44,814 nt of DNA from Candidatus Cloacimonadota bacterium (GCA_019454875.1 JACFNL010000017.1:1-44814); one strand, 5' to 3'. Shown: positions 1 through 7,325, numbered from the stretch's first letter. Translations and numbers: made by a program. Notes: generated from the letters alone by a model not told the origin.

Positions 1-382
1 TGGGCTTATAGGTCGAGACTTTAGCAACTTCTTTTTCTAATTCCCGGCAGGAGAGTTTTTTAGATTTTTCAATCCATTCTGATTTGTTCTCAGAAGTGAT
101 TACCGAGGATACTTTTCTTAGTTTGGCTAAGCCCACTTCCCCAGAATCTATGGCCTCTTTCATAGCTGGAATCTGGACGGCTTTTCGGGCTACGGTAATT
201 AAATTACTTACGGTAGAGGCACTGATTCCCTGACCAAGATTTAAGTATTCAAAGAGGGATGAATAACCAAGCTCAAGATAAAACTTGGTGAAATCGGCTT
301 CCTGAGTAAGTTCAATCAGGAGACCTTCCTGTTTTCTATACTCAATGACGGTTTCTGTGATTTTTTGATGTAGGTTTTGCAT
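1..382 (-). CDS. HNH-endonuclease-type repeat protein, N-terminal part (runs off left edge)
   Basis: Only the first 127 codons lie in the window, from an ATG at 382. Hand translation gives a charged, soluble domain containing YLELGYSSLFEYLNLGQG at about residues 35-52. A 'Y-x-x-LGY-x-SLFEY' segment like this is what I know from the N-terminal part of the multi-copy HNH endonuclease genes of Bdellovibrio-type bacteria; that family link is from memory. The catalytic HNH domain would lie beyond the edge, so nuclease activity is not shown here. A shorter, broken and inverted copy occurs at 44488-44814, and comparison of the two makes this the intact reference copy: it has an ATG and no internal stop over the shared stretch. 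Upstream of the ATG lies GTAGTATAAATGT, AT-rich, with no good ribosome binding site. Confidence 0.6.
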   Translation of the reverse strand, partial: MQNLHQKITETVIEYRKQEGLLIELTQEADFTKFYLELGYSSLFEYLNLGQGISASTVSNLITVARKAVQIPAMKEAIDSGEVGLAKLRKVSSVITSENKSEWIEKSKKLSCRELEKEVAKVSTYKP

Positions 383-600
383 ACATTTATACTACCACGG
401 GGTTTTTTGGCTTGATTTGAGGCGGCTAGAAAGGGCAGACTCAGAAATTTTGCAATTTTTGAAAGAGCTTTGTGAGATCTGGCAGAAACAAAGAGAAATG
501 GGGCACTAAAACCGCTATTTTTTGAGGGGTTGGTATGGATTGGAAAATGGTGTCCAAAATCCTGTCAAGAACAATTTACGATAAAATGTGCGTGACAGAT
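118..600 (-). repeat. Left copy of an inverted, unequal long repeat (HNH gene 5' half plus upstream region)
   Basis: Read on the minus strand, this segment matches 44488-44814 on the plus strand. Both begin with ATCTGTCACG and share TTGACAGGATTTTGGACACC (here at complement 549-568), then the coding stretch from ACCGTCATTGAG to AGCCAAACTAA. This copy is 483 bases against 327 in the other. The missing 156 or so bases in the right copy lie between the upstream block and codon 12 and include the start codon. The shared TTGACA block sits about 180 bases before the ATG, so it may be a promoter -35 element or the edge of a mobile unit; no transposase is present. Confidence 0.8.
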
Positions 601-652
601 GAATTGTATCCAGCTTGAGCAAAACCAGCAACCCCGTGACAGATTGTTGTGA
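383..652. other. Intergenic region upstream of the HNH-type gene
   Basis: No coding frame on either strand looks real here. It holds a direct repeat CGTGACAGAT at 591-600 and 635-644 (44 bases apart). The first copy marks the outer boundary of the long repeat shared with the right end of the window. The second lies just past the end of the decayed gene at 653-905, so the two could flank a small insertion. Otherwise nothing is recognised. Confidence 0.5.
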
Positions 653-905
653 TCAAAGATCAACAGCGCCTAATACAGGCACAGATTTTTTGTGAGGATC
701 CTCTTCGCTATCTAGACTCCAAACCGATTTTACAGAAACTCCCACAGACTCCAATTCCTGAAGAATCAGCTTCTCCAATCTGTCATATTCCGCCCATCTG
801 TCCTGAAACTTTCTCTCTCTCCTCCATCATAGCCACCCATTTTGAGTCTTGCTCCAATAGCCCGGTGTGTTCCAGTGAAGTCATCTCTTTCTTTGAATTT
901 TTCAT
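653..905 (-). pseudogene. Frameshifted small gene resembling the N-terminus of HEAT-repeat immunity-like proteins
   Basis: The ATG at 905-903 overlaps the stop of the upstream reading frame (ATGA), as in translationally coupled genes. Frame 1 reads WVAMMEEREK and then hits a stop after about 40 codons. Removing one base from the AAA of GAGAGAGAGAAAG (about 809-811) restores an 83-residue protein: WVAMMEEREKFQDRWAEYDR, then LILQELESVGVSVKSVWSL, ending at a TGA at 655-653. The pattern 'MM-x-ER ... ELE-x-G-x-x-VxSVW-x-L ... IPVL' resembles the beginning of a family of bacterial HEAT-repeat proteins often found as immunity-like genes; this is a memory-based match. Those proteins normally continue for many more repeats, whereas this one stops straight after SVPVLGAVDL, so it looks both frameshifted and truncated. 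A sequencing error could explain the frameshift alone. Confidence 0.55.
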
Positions 906-1228
906 GGTTCTATCACCTCAAAAATCTTAATTTTTCCTTCTTCTTTCAACCTTAAAAGGGTAGAGGACAACTTGGTGTCTTTTCTTACATACAAGTGAAG
1001 GACCATGCCTTCAGCCTCAGCAAAATCCGGGACAGTAATGGGAGAATGCCAAGACTCGTGGCCATCCCGTTCATTTACTATCTATTGGGTTAATAGCCCT
1101 TCCAATTGCTGGTAGGACTGGGTTACGGCTGAAAACTCTGTTGGGCGGGCTAACCCATCATAGTCGGGGCTTGTTTCTACTTTGGCAAGGGTGCAGATGA
1201 TAAGGAAAGTAAAATTTGCTTGATCACA
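902..1228 (-). pseudogene. Decayed gene with in-frame TAG, upstream partner of the HEAT-like relic
   Basis: One minus-strand frame reads protein-like sequence on both sides of a single TAG at 1084-1082. Upstream of it is KVETSPDYDGLARPTEFSAV followed by SYQQLEGLLTQ; downstream is IVNERDGHESWHSPITVPDF and then LRLKEEGKIKIFEVIEP, ending at a TGA at 904-902 that overlaps the next ATG. No ATG, GTG or TTG start with a ribosome binding site is seen before the TAG: the frame runs open back into the end of the gspK-like gene, so the 5' end seems lost. I do not recognise the family. The coupling to the HEAT-like relic suggests the two once formed a pair. It has no visible signal peptide or membrane segment. 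Confidence 0.5.
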
Positions 1229-1230
1229 AG

Positions 1231-2982
1231 TTATTTGCCACCCCCAAAGATTCCCTTCATAAATTTCCCTATGTATTTTCCCGGATACCAGCCTTCTTTT
1301 TTCTGAGCCTGTGGCTTTTGCGGAACCTGAGTCGGTGGAACTGTTGCCACCTCCTGCGATGGCCCTCCAGTCTGAGATGGGTAATTTGGATCAGACTCTT
1401 CACTAGGCTGATTCTGCGAGGCCCTCTCCATTTCTTCTCTTTGTTGCCTCTGAATATCGCGCATCATATTCACAACACCAACCGATTCTAATGAGCCTGA
1501 GGCCAGCGGTGCTGACTGCAAAGGCTGAACCACCAAAGGACGGGGCCGAGGTGGGCGGGGCTGCTCTCTTGAGCCAGGCACTCTTCTTAACACCCGGGGC
1601 GGACCAGATTCCAGATCGTTTTTTTCATCAAATGCCAGGGCAATCCAGCTTACCATAGGCCCAGGAGTTCTGATTTCAGGGACTCTTCTGATTTGAGTGC
1701 CACCAGAAGGTACCGACAAAGGAGAGCTTTTTGCCTGCCGCTCTTCAATGATCTGGGCAGGTGCAAAATCTCCAAAGGATCTGGATTCTGTACCCCCTGA
1801 GGCTAGAGCCTGTTTTTCTCCCATTTTAGCCAAATCATCTAGTCTTTGTGCGTCCCGAGCCAGACCATCAAGTAATATCTCCGTAACACTGACCTGCTTT
1901 TTATCAACCACCATACTGGTCTGATGTTTCACCACGGTCTGAGCCAGAATCCCAACACCCATATCAGGATCTTCCTCCATTGTGTCCCTTAACAGAGCTG
2001 CAAACTCCTGCGGTGACATAGTTTCGGTTTGAAACAGATCAAAAAATCCATCCGCCGAAGGCTCAAGCTGTATCTGGGCAGACACTGGCCATCGTTCCAC
2101 CTCCGCTGCCATCTGAGAAGCCATAAACAAATCCAGATCGCGAGGACTTACATTGGCAGTAATCAGGGCGACATTTTGCATAAGGGAAGAACTAGCCGTA
2201 CTTAGGCCCGCCAATTCTGGCCGTTTGCGGATAAAAAATCGCGCCATTGCCAAATCCTGCTCTACCCTTCGTGCCACCCTGGCCAAAGACATGATCTGTG
2301 GCAGAAACTGGGCCGCATCTGGCCTTTCAAAGGCATCCGAAACATCTGCAACCATCAACCATTCCGCAATGGTCTTTAATTGTTCCGGATTTCCAGTTTC
2401 CATAAGGTATTCCCGGTACTTGGGATCCGTGGCAATTTTTTGCAGGGTCTGACGACTCAGATCGAGTCTTTCCGAGGTCACTAAAACCTGAGGGCCACTA
2501 TCTGGTCCCACCATTCTAAGAGTACCGCTGATTACCGTTCGGTTTCGATCCCCTGTCCCATCAACCCTTTGGGCCCAGTTTCCCCGAATCAGATAGGCTA
2601 TTTCCCCCACACTCAGCTCCTGAACAAACACCTGGGTGTCAGCCAGACCAAGGGAAAGCTCTGAATAGAGTGGAATTTTTTTAAGATCCGAGGCGTTAGG
2701 TGCAAAATATCGCTGATCCCAGCGAGTGGCTGAACCTAATCTGGCCATCAGCCACTGGTAGCCAGACTCTGCAGCAAACCAGGACTTCATATCCTGTTCA
2801 ATCAAAAAATCCTGGCTTCTCTGATTGCGAACCGTGTTTTGAAACATCAGCCCAAAACCGGTGGCCCCAAAAATCAGGGTCACAACCAATGGGATGGCTA
2901 CACCCCTCCTGGAGGTACACAAAAGCCGTTCAGAAACGAAAGGTATCAAAAAACCCAACCAGATCCTGCTTCGATTTTGCAT
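1231..2982 (-). CDS. GspK/PilX-like minor pseudopilin with proline-rich tail
   Basis: 583 codons, third gene of a minor pseudopilin operon. The N-terminus has a basic leader ending SRRG (about residues 24-27) followed by a hydrophobic segment VAIPLVVTLIFGATGFGLMF, matching the class of GspK/PilX-type prepilins that tip the pseudopilus of type II secretion or type IV pilus systems. WFAAESGYQWLMARL (about 68-82) fits the conserved helix after the pilin stalk. The middle is a long soluble region. The last 150 residues are rich in Pro, Arg and Gln (REQPRPPRPRPLVV) and end in a Lys/Gly-rich GKFMKGIFGGGK, which ordinary GspK proteins lack. The start overlaps gspJ by 53 bases; a TTG 21 codons in would give a shorter leader, so the start is uncertain. 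Neighbouring order I-J-K supports the call. Confidence 0.65.
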   Translation of the reverse strand: MQNRSRIWLGFLIPFVSERLLCTSRRGVAIPLVVTLIFGATGFGLMFQNTVRNQRSQDFLIEQDMKSWFAAESGYQWLMARLGSATRWDQRYFAPNASDLKKIPLYSELSLGLADTQVFVQELSVGEIAYLIRGNWAQRVDGTGDRNRTVISGTLRMVGPDSGPQVLVTSERLDLSRQTLQKIATDPKYREYLMETGNPEQLKTIAEWLMVADVSDAFERPDAAQFLPQIMSLARVARRVEQDLAMARFFIRKRPELAGLSTASSSLMQNVALITANVSPRDLDLFMASQMAAEVERWPVSAQIQLEPSADGFFDLFQTETMSPQEFAALLRDTMEEDPDMGVGILAQTVVKHQTSMVVDKKQVSVTEILLDGLARDAQRLDDLAKMGEKQALASGGTESRSFGDFAPAQIIEERQAKSSPLSVPSGGTQIRRVPEIRTPGPMVSWIALAFDEKNDLESGPPRVLRRVPGSREQPRPPRPRPLVVQPLQSAPLASGSLESVGVVNMMRDIQRQQREEMERASQNQPSEESDPNYPSQTGGPSQEVATVPPTQVPQKPQAQKKEGWYPGKYIGKFMKGIFGGGK

Positions 2983-3418
2983 CTTTTACCTTTACATAAA
3001 GTTCCACAGTTCGTTCTGTTCTTACTCTGAAATGAAAAGGTTCCATCACATAACTCTGGGAAGGGTTTCTTAAGAGAGTAGAAACCGTAGCACTGCTTAG
3101 CATCCCCGATGGAGAACTTTTATATAAATTATACTCAGGATCGAGACCGATGGTAACCTCTCCTGCCGGACTATTTAAAATAAGGGTAGATGACTCTTCC
3201 CCAGGTTTGGGTTGAATTACTCTGGATGCCTGACGAATCTGAGCCTCACAGGCCCGAGCAAGTCTTCTGACATGCCCGAATGCCAAAGACTGCTCCACCC
3301 CACCGACTGAATGGGCATTTCTTCGTGCAAAAGCAAAAATAAGAACACCAAACAGAGTGACCAGGATGCCTAAGCCGATCACAATTTCTACTGTAGAAAA
3401 TCCGCTTCGCTTCTTCAT
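2930..3418 (-). CDS. GspJ/PilW-like minor pseudopilin
   Basis: 162 codons. The prepilin signature is clear: a short basic leader MKKRSG followed by FSTVE, with Glu at +5 of the mature protein, then a hydrophobic helix IVIGLGILVTLFGVLIFAF. Prepilin peptidase would cleave after Gly6. The rest is a beta-rich globular part, as expected for a minor pseudopilin. The start overlaps the stop of the gspI-like gene by 4 bases (ATGA), so the two are translationally coupled. It probably acts in the inner membrane as part of a pseudopilus tip complex with the genes either side. The major pilin and the ATPase are not in this window, so type II secretion and type IV pilus cannot be told apart. Confidence 0.7.
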   Translation of the reverse strand: MKKRSGFSTVEIVIGLGILVTLFGVLIFAFARRNAHSVGGVEQSLAFGHVRRLARACEAQIRQASRVIQPKPGEESSTLILNSPAGEVTIGLDPEYNLYKSSPSGMLSSATVSTLLRNPSQSYVMEPFHFRVRTERTVELYVKVKDAKSKQDLVGFFDTFRF

Positions 3419-3879
3419 GATTCACTGAAGGCCAGATAGGATCTTAACTCCACTATTACTTCCTGCATGGTCACTGTTTTGAAACGAACCCTGGCCACAG
3501 CTTCTATCAGTCCGCTAGTGCCAGAAGCACTGCGAATCTCCATAAACAGCTCAAAATCACTCAAAAGCTGTGCCAACCCTTGCCACTCACTCTCATCAAT
3601 ACCTTGGGTAGAAGCATCAAACGAAACCAGCCAGGGAGACGGGGCAATGCTTCCTTTTTTTAGAACAGGCATATAATCATGACCTGAGGGAGTAACTCCG
3701 CTGCTTGCCGCCATGGCTACTCGCTCAAGTGCCAGTTTGGCGATCTGATGGGCATACATTCGGCTTCTTTGATGATCAAACTGCTGGTTTGAACCAGAAA
3801 ACAACATGGAAACTGGCACTATCAAAACTGCCAGAATAGCAGTTGCCAAAACAATTTCTATCAGACTGTAACCACGCAT
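3415..3879 (-). CDS. GspI/PilV-like minor pseudopilin
   Basis: 154 codons, first gene of the three-gene minus-strand operon. The leader MRG is followed by YSLIEIVLATAILAVLIVPV, a textbook class III prepilin N-terminus with cleavage after Gly3 and Glu at +5, which the minor pseudopilins use for ordered assembly. The remaining 125 residues are globular. Only 46 bases separate this start from the divergent helicase gene at 3926, so the promoters must lie in or near that gap. Length and gene order fit GspI or PilV; I infer the role from signature and order rather than from a specific family match. Confidence 0.7.
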   Translation of the reverse strand: MRGYSLIEIVLATAILAVLIVPVSMLFSGSNQQFDHQRSRMYAHQIAKLALERVAMAASSGVTPSGHDYMPVLKKGSIAPSPWLVSFDASTQGIDESEWQGLAQLLSDFELFMEIRSASGTSGLIEAVARVRFKTVTMQEVIVELRSYLAFSES

Positions 3880-3925
3880 GACAATACTTTACCACAATCC
3901 CTGTTTCAGAAGCTAAAATGGCTGA

Positions 3926-5737
3926 ATGCAAGTGTTCACCAGAGAGCAGAATGAGGTCATTTGTCACCCTGCAGGTCATGCCAGGGTGATTGCTGTAGCT
4001 GGCTCTGGAAAGACCCGGACCCTGATAGGCCGACTTGATTTTTTGTGCAGGCAGGGAGCTAATCCTTCTGAGATTCTGGTGTTAATGTACAACCGAATGG
4101 CGGCTACGGAGTTTCGTGCTCGGCTCAAGAATCAGACATCAGCCGCAATTAATATCCTCACATTTCATTCTCTGGCCTGGCGTATGTTTCAGTGGATACA
4201 GAATAAAAACTACATCCAGGGTTACCGCTTCACGGCCCAGGACGCGGAGTTTCAAAAAATTTTTCGGGAAGCTTCCTACAGCCAGACTGCTGAAGAATTG
4301 GATCCTCTGGATTTTTCAGGGTTTGTCACATTCATAAAGTCTTCCACAGAAGCTTTACAAACCATGATGCAGAAGTATTCAGACACCATGCAAACTCAAA
4401 TTCCCAGGCACTGGATCAAAACTTTTCATACCTTTGAAGCCATTCGCAAGGATAAGAAACTCCTGTTTTTTGATGACCTGCTGCCCTTTGTAGTTCACAC
4501 CTTAAAATCCACAAACGATTTACGCCAGCACTTTGAGGGTAGAAAATCCCATATCCTTGTGGATGAGGTGCAGGATATCAATCCAGTACAGATAGAACTA
4601 TTAAAAATCATCGCAAAAAATAGGGCCAGCCTCATGGTAGTTGGAGATCCGGATCAGTGTATTTATTCATTTCGGGGGGCAACACCCCAGTATCTGACCC
4701 AACAGTTTCAAAACGATTTTTCACCAACCCAGGACTACTTTTTATCCCAGACCTTTCGTTATGGTCCAGAATTAGCCGAACTTGCCAATCTCTGCATTGC
4801 CAAAAATCCATTTCCTTTAAGACAGGCCTGTATTGCCCACCTCAATAATGAAGCCACCCAGATAGAACTGATTCAGAGTGCCGATGAGGCGGAAGAAGTG
4901 GCCAGGCTGGTTTCTGAGCATCTTTTGCAATATCAACCCCGACAAATTGCCATTTTAGTGAGGCTTAGTGAACAGATTCCCAGAATTGAACTGGCCTTGT
5001 ATAAACACAATATCCCGATTTTTTTTGATGCTGAAGATTCTGTCTTTCGGCTGCGACCAATTTTGGGCATTCTGGCATGGTTGTCCCTATGTTCAGATGG
5101 CATGGATCCCAAAAACAGCTACTATCTGGCCTCATGGCCTGCCTGTGGAGTGTCCAAAGATATCCTTCAGCAGATTCAATGTGGGGATATCAATCTGATG
5201 GATGGTTTAAAACAGGCTTTGCACTCCTGCCGTGAGATCTGGCAAAGGCGGCAGATTGAGTACAGGGTACAAATGATTTTAAACATAGAATCCAAACGCA
5301 AGGATCTGAATCATCCAGCATTTGTAATGGCCTCATTGATTCGTGAACTGGGCCCTGGGGCCCAAGAAGACATTCTGGACTCATTTCTGAGTTACACCTT
5401 TTCTACCAAATTGAACACTGGAGACTTTCTTCAGCACTGCAAGGAGCTGGAAAAAAATCATACTTTGGATGGTGTTCGTCTGATTACAATTCATCGTTCC
5501 AAGGGTCTGGAGTGGCCTGTTGTCTTACTGCCGGGACTGATTGAAAAATTTCTGCCCTGCCATGATGGAGAGATTTCCGATAGTAATCTGCAAAGCGAAA
5601 GACGGCTGTTTTATGTGGGAATTACCAGAGCCCAAAAAAAACTGTTTCTCTTTTCAAGTACCAGAGAAAAACAGATGGTTCAGCCTGTGTCGCGATTCCT
5701 TAATGAATGCAGACCTCTGATCAATCCTGAAATTTGA
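3926..5737 (+). CDS. UvrD/Rep-family superfamily 1 DNA helicase
   Basis: 603 codons. Motifs run in the canonical order of an SF1A 3'-5' helicase: Q motif FTREQNEVI (4-12), Walker A AVAGSGKT (23-30), motif Ia/Ic ILTFHSLAWRMF, Walker B ILVDEVQDINPVQ, motif III VVGDPDQCIYSFRGA, motif IV FRYG, motif V LITIHRSKGLEWPVVLLPGL and motif VI YVGITRAQKKLFLFSS. It would unwind DNA with ATP in repair or replication restart. It is distinct from the PcrA-type protein at 23207-25129: Walker B is VDEVQD rather than VDEYQD and the N-terminal spacing differs, so the window encodes two UvrD-family paralogues. The 3' end overlaps the convergent csoR gene by 17 bases. The ATG at 3926 has no strong ribosome binding site. 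Confidence 0.85.
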   Translation: MQVFTREQNEVICHPAGHARVIAVAGSGKTRTLIGRLDFLCRQGANPSEILVLMYNRMAATEFRARLKNQTSAAINILTFHSLAWRMFQWIQNKNYIQGYRFTAQDAEFQKIFREASYSQTAEELDPLDFSGFVTFIKSSTEALQTMMQKYSDTMQTQIPRHWIKTFHTFEAIRKDKKLLFFDDLLPFVVHTLKSTNDLRQHFEGRKSHILVDEVQDINPVQIELLKIIAKNRASLMVVGDPDQCIYSFRGATPQYLTQQFQNDFSPTQDYFLSQTFRYGPELAELANLCIAKNPFPLRQACIAHLNNEATQIELIQSADEAEEVARLVSEHLLQYQPRQIAILVRLSEQIPRIELALYKHNIPIFFDAEDSVFRLRPILGILAWLSLCSDGMDPKNSYYLASWPACGVSKDILQQIQCGDINLMDGLKQALHSCREIWQRRQIEYRVQMILNIESKRKDLNHPAFVMASLIRELGPGAQEDILDSFLSYTFSTKLNTGDFLQHCKELEKNHTLDGVRLITIHRSKGLEWPVVLLPGLIEKFLPCHDGEISDSNLQSERRLFYVGITRAQKKLFLFSSTREKQMVQPVSRFLNECRPLINPEI

Positions 5738-6017
5738 ACAGAACCGTCAATAGCTCGTCAAGTTTAGCCTGAGCATCCTTATCCGAATTGCTATGGGCCA
5801 CACAACCCCGCATATGATTAGTGAGAAGTTTTTTACTCACACCCCTAAGAGATGCTCGCACTGCTTCGATCTGATGCAATATATCCACACAGTAGCGGTC
5901 TTCTTCAACCATACGGTGAATTCCCCTGATTTGACCCTCGATTCGGGAAAGGTTGTTAAGAAGTTTTTCTTTATCAGGTTGAACAACCGTGACTGGACTA
6001 TGACACTCAGAGGACAT
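5721..6017 (-). CDS. csoR: CsoR-type copper-sensing repressor
   Basis: 98 codons from the ATG at 6017, chosen because GGAGG lies five bases before it; the ATG at 6020 is too close to that site, and a 136-codon frame reaching further up has no family support. The protein has the DUF156 all-helical fold sequence LSRIEGQIRGIHRMVEEDRY. The Cu(I) ligands are visible: C43, H68 and C72, with exactly the C-x24-H-x3-C spacing of Mycobacterium tuberculosis CsoR (C36/H61/C65), which separates it from formaldehyde sensors of the FrmR group. The start overlaps the end of the copZ-like gene, so the two are co-translated. A copA-type ATPase would be the expected target but is not in this window. The 3' end overlaps the convergent helicase gene. 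Confidence 0.85.
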   Translation of the reverse strand: MSSECHSPVTVVQPDKEKLLNNLSRIEGQIRGIHRMVEEDRYCVDILHQIEAVRASLRGVSKKLLTNHMRGCVAHSNSDKDAQAKLDELLTVLFKFQD

Positions 6018-6213
6018 CATAGCCTCCGTCTTCAATCGCTTCGATAATTTCTTGAGGAGTAACAATACCAATCTGGTAGGAGAGACATACTTTTTTTGAT
6101 TCCAGATCAATTTTGGTGGCCTCGACCCCACGAAACTGGCCTAAAATCTCTGTGATGGCGTTCACACAACTCTGACACACCATACCCTCCACTTTGAGTT
6201 CGAGATCTTTCAT
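6007..6213 (-). CDS. copZ: CopZ-like copper chaperone (HMA domain)
   Basis: 68 codons, the usual length of a free-standing heavy-metal-associated domain with the ferredoxin-like fold. The metal site is GMVCQSC, Cys13 and Cys16, and the ending EAIEDGGYDV is typical of CopZ and of MerP-like domains. It would shuttle Cu(I) in the cytoplasm. AGGAGT lies at a good distance before the ATG. The downstream csoR start overlaps its last codons, giving a sensor-chaperone bicistron. Adjacency to csoR favours copper over mercury or zinc. Confidence 0.85.
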   Translation of the reverse strand: MKDLELKVEGMVCQSCVNAITEILGQFRGVEATKIDLESKKVCLSYQIGIVTPQEIIEAIEDGGYDVL

Positions 6214-6239
6214 TGGTTTTACTCCTGACTGAATACAAA

Positions 6240-6254
6240 AGGAATAGTAATCCT
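6240..6254. promoter_or_regulatory. Candidate operator (imperfect palindrome) before copZ-csoR
   Basis: AGGAATAGTAATCCT is a near-palindrome with arms AGGA..TA and TA..TCCT about a central base. It lies 27 bases before the copZ start and 26 before the divergent GNAT gene. Its position fits a repressor site for CsoR, but it lacks the G/C-rich core of described CsoR operators, so this is a weak suggestion. Confidence 0.25.
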
Positions 6255-6280
6255 AATGCTTTAGCAATAAAATAAGACTC

Positions 6281-7084
6281 ATGTCAACAAAAAACTTAGA
6301 CTATCCAAATCTCAGCCAACTGTTAGAACACCATCTGGATATACAGACGGGAATCTACCTCCTGCCCCCCATGCCTCTGGGTCAGGGATTATGTATGTCC
6401 CGTTCCCCTCTCATTTCCGATATGGAATGGAATTTTGCCTGGGGTAATCTGCCTGTGGAGCAAAGTCTTCGCGATGAGGCCCTTGGCACCATTCTTCATA
6501 CTACTGAGTCTTATGGTCTAAAACCTGTGTACTACAGTACCGTTGAGCCTGAAAAGTTACATCTGCCTTATCATGAATCTGTCAGGGAAACCTGGATGAT
6601 ACTGCCACAGGACTCCCTTGTTAAAAGGGCGGTGCCAGAAGGACTGACAGTCACAGTTCTTGATAAATCTGAAGAGGATATGTTTCTTTCCATCTATGAA
6701 GAAGCATTTTCCAGTCCCGAATCCATTCAAAATGATAAGCCGGATCTCGATTCAGCCTATCTTTTCTGTCTCAAAACGAGTTTTTCCTCAGGCGCAGGTG
6801 CTGGCTGTAACTGGATTGGAAAAATGAATGGAGAACCTGTCTGTATAGCTACTCTGCTAGTGCATGGAGAAATGGCAGGACTTTATAATGTAGGTACCAG
6901 GTTAAAAGATCAGGGACGGGGTTACGGCTGGCAGATTACCCAGCATGTAATTCAAAATGCTCTAAGTCTTGGAATTCGATGGATCTATCTACAGACCGAA
7001 CAAGGTTCAACCGTAGAAAAATTCTATTCCAGAATGGGGTTTGTATCTCATTCATCGGGATACTATCTGAAGTTGAGGAAGTGA
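6281..7084 (+). CDS. GNAT-family N-acetyltransferase
   Basis: 267 codons. The C-terminal half carries the GNAT acetyl-CoA site: the beta-strand GLYNVGTRLKDQGRGYGWQI with the Q-x-x-G-x-G type loop QGRGYG near residue 210, followed by an alpha-helix and the strand IRWIYLQTEQGSTVEKFYSR, then the usual ending FYSRMGFVSHSSGYYLKL. The N-terminal 130 residues form a second domain seen in two-domain GNATs. Substrate is unknown. It diverges from copZ-csoR. Its TGA stop (7082-7084) overlaps by three bases the 3' end of the convergent tRNA-Lys, which belongs to a duplicated unit, so the present C-terminus may have been set by that duplication. Confidence 0.75.
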   Translation: MSTKNLDYPNLSQLLEHHLDIQTGIYLLPPMPLGQGLCMSRSPLISDMEWNFAWGNLPVEQSLRDEALGTILHTTESYGLKPVYYSTVEPEKLHLPYHESVRETWMILPQDSLVKRAVPEGLTVTVLDKSEEDMFLSIYEEAFSSPESIQNDKPDLDSAYLFCLKTSFSSGAGAGCNWIGKMNGEPVCIATLLVHGEMAGLYNVGTRLKDQGRGYGWQITQHVIQNALSLGIRWIYLQTEQGSTVEKFYSRMGFVSHSSGYYLKLRK

Positions 7085-7154
7085 GCCGGGCGGGACTTGA
7101 ACCCACGACCCAATGATTAAAAGTCATTTGCTCTACCAACTGAGCTACCGGCCC
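7082..7154 (-). tRNA. tRNA-Lys (anticodon UUU), distal copy
   Basis: On the minus strand the gene starts GGGCCGGTAGCTCAGTTGG, with a D-loop GTTGGTAGAGC, an anticodon stem-loop ATGACTTTTAATCAT with anticodon TTT, and a T-arm GTGGGTTCAAGTCCCGC. The acceptor stem GGGCCGG/CCGGCTC pairs fully with one G-U. The 3' CCA is not encoded. It is the second of two tandem identical genes transcribed towards the GNAT gene. Confidence 0.95.
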
Positions 7155-7189
7155 TCAACCAGACCAAAGTCTCTACACAATCAGGGAAG

Positions 7190-7262
7190 TGAGCCGGGCG
7201 GGACTTGAACCCACGACCCAATGATTAAAAGTCATTTGCTCTACCAACTGAGCTACCGGCCC
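7190..7262 (-). tRNA. tRNA-Lys (anticodon UUU), promoter-proximal copy
   Basis: Identical over its whole length to the copy at 7082-7154. It starts about 15 bases after the expected transcription start of the promoter at 7284-7312, so both tRNAs are probably made as one precursor. CCA is not encoded. Confidence 0.95.
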
Positions 7263-7283
7263 TTTCGCCTGAAAGTGGCGCTG

Positions 7284-7312
7284 ATTCTATGTCCTCAACC
7301 CTGATTTGTCAA
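7284..7312 (-). promoter_or_regulatory. Sigma70-type promoter for the tRNA-Lys pair
   Basis: On the minus strand TTGACA (7312-7307) is followed after exactly 17 bases by TAGAAT (7289-7284). A start near 7277 would give a leader of about 15 bases before the first tRNA. This is the best consensus promoter in the window. Confidence 0.8.
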
Positions 7313-7325
7313 CCAAAAATCTGGC

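Larger units (their letters stand above)
7077..7263. repeat. Tandem duplication carrying two tRNA-Lys genes
   Basis: The 79-base unit 7077-7155 (GGAAGTGAGCCGGG ... GGCCCT) recurs without visible change at 7185-7263, offset 108 bases. The unit includes the whole tRNA and five bases beyond its 3' end; in the first copy those bases are also the last codons of the GNAT gene. The 29-base spacer between the units is not repeated. Confidence 0.85.

Noticed and set aside
549..568. Terminal inverted repeat of an insertion sequence (shared TTGACAGGATTTTGGACACC block)
   Set aside because: No transposase, no matching inverted end and no target duplication were seen; the block travels with the HNH-type gene as its upstream region. 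Kept only as a possibility.
649..930. Plus-strand gene of 93 codons
   Set aside because: Its sequence is a shadow of the minus-strand relics at 653-1228, which read as natural protein, and it has no ribosome binding site.
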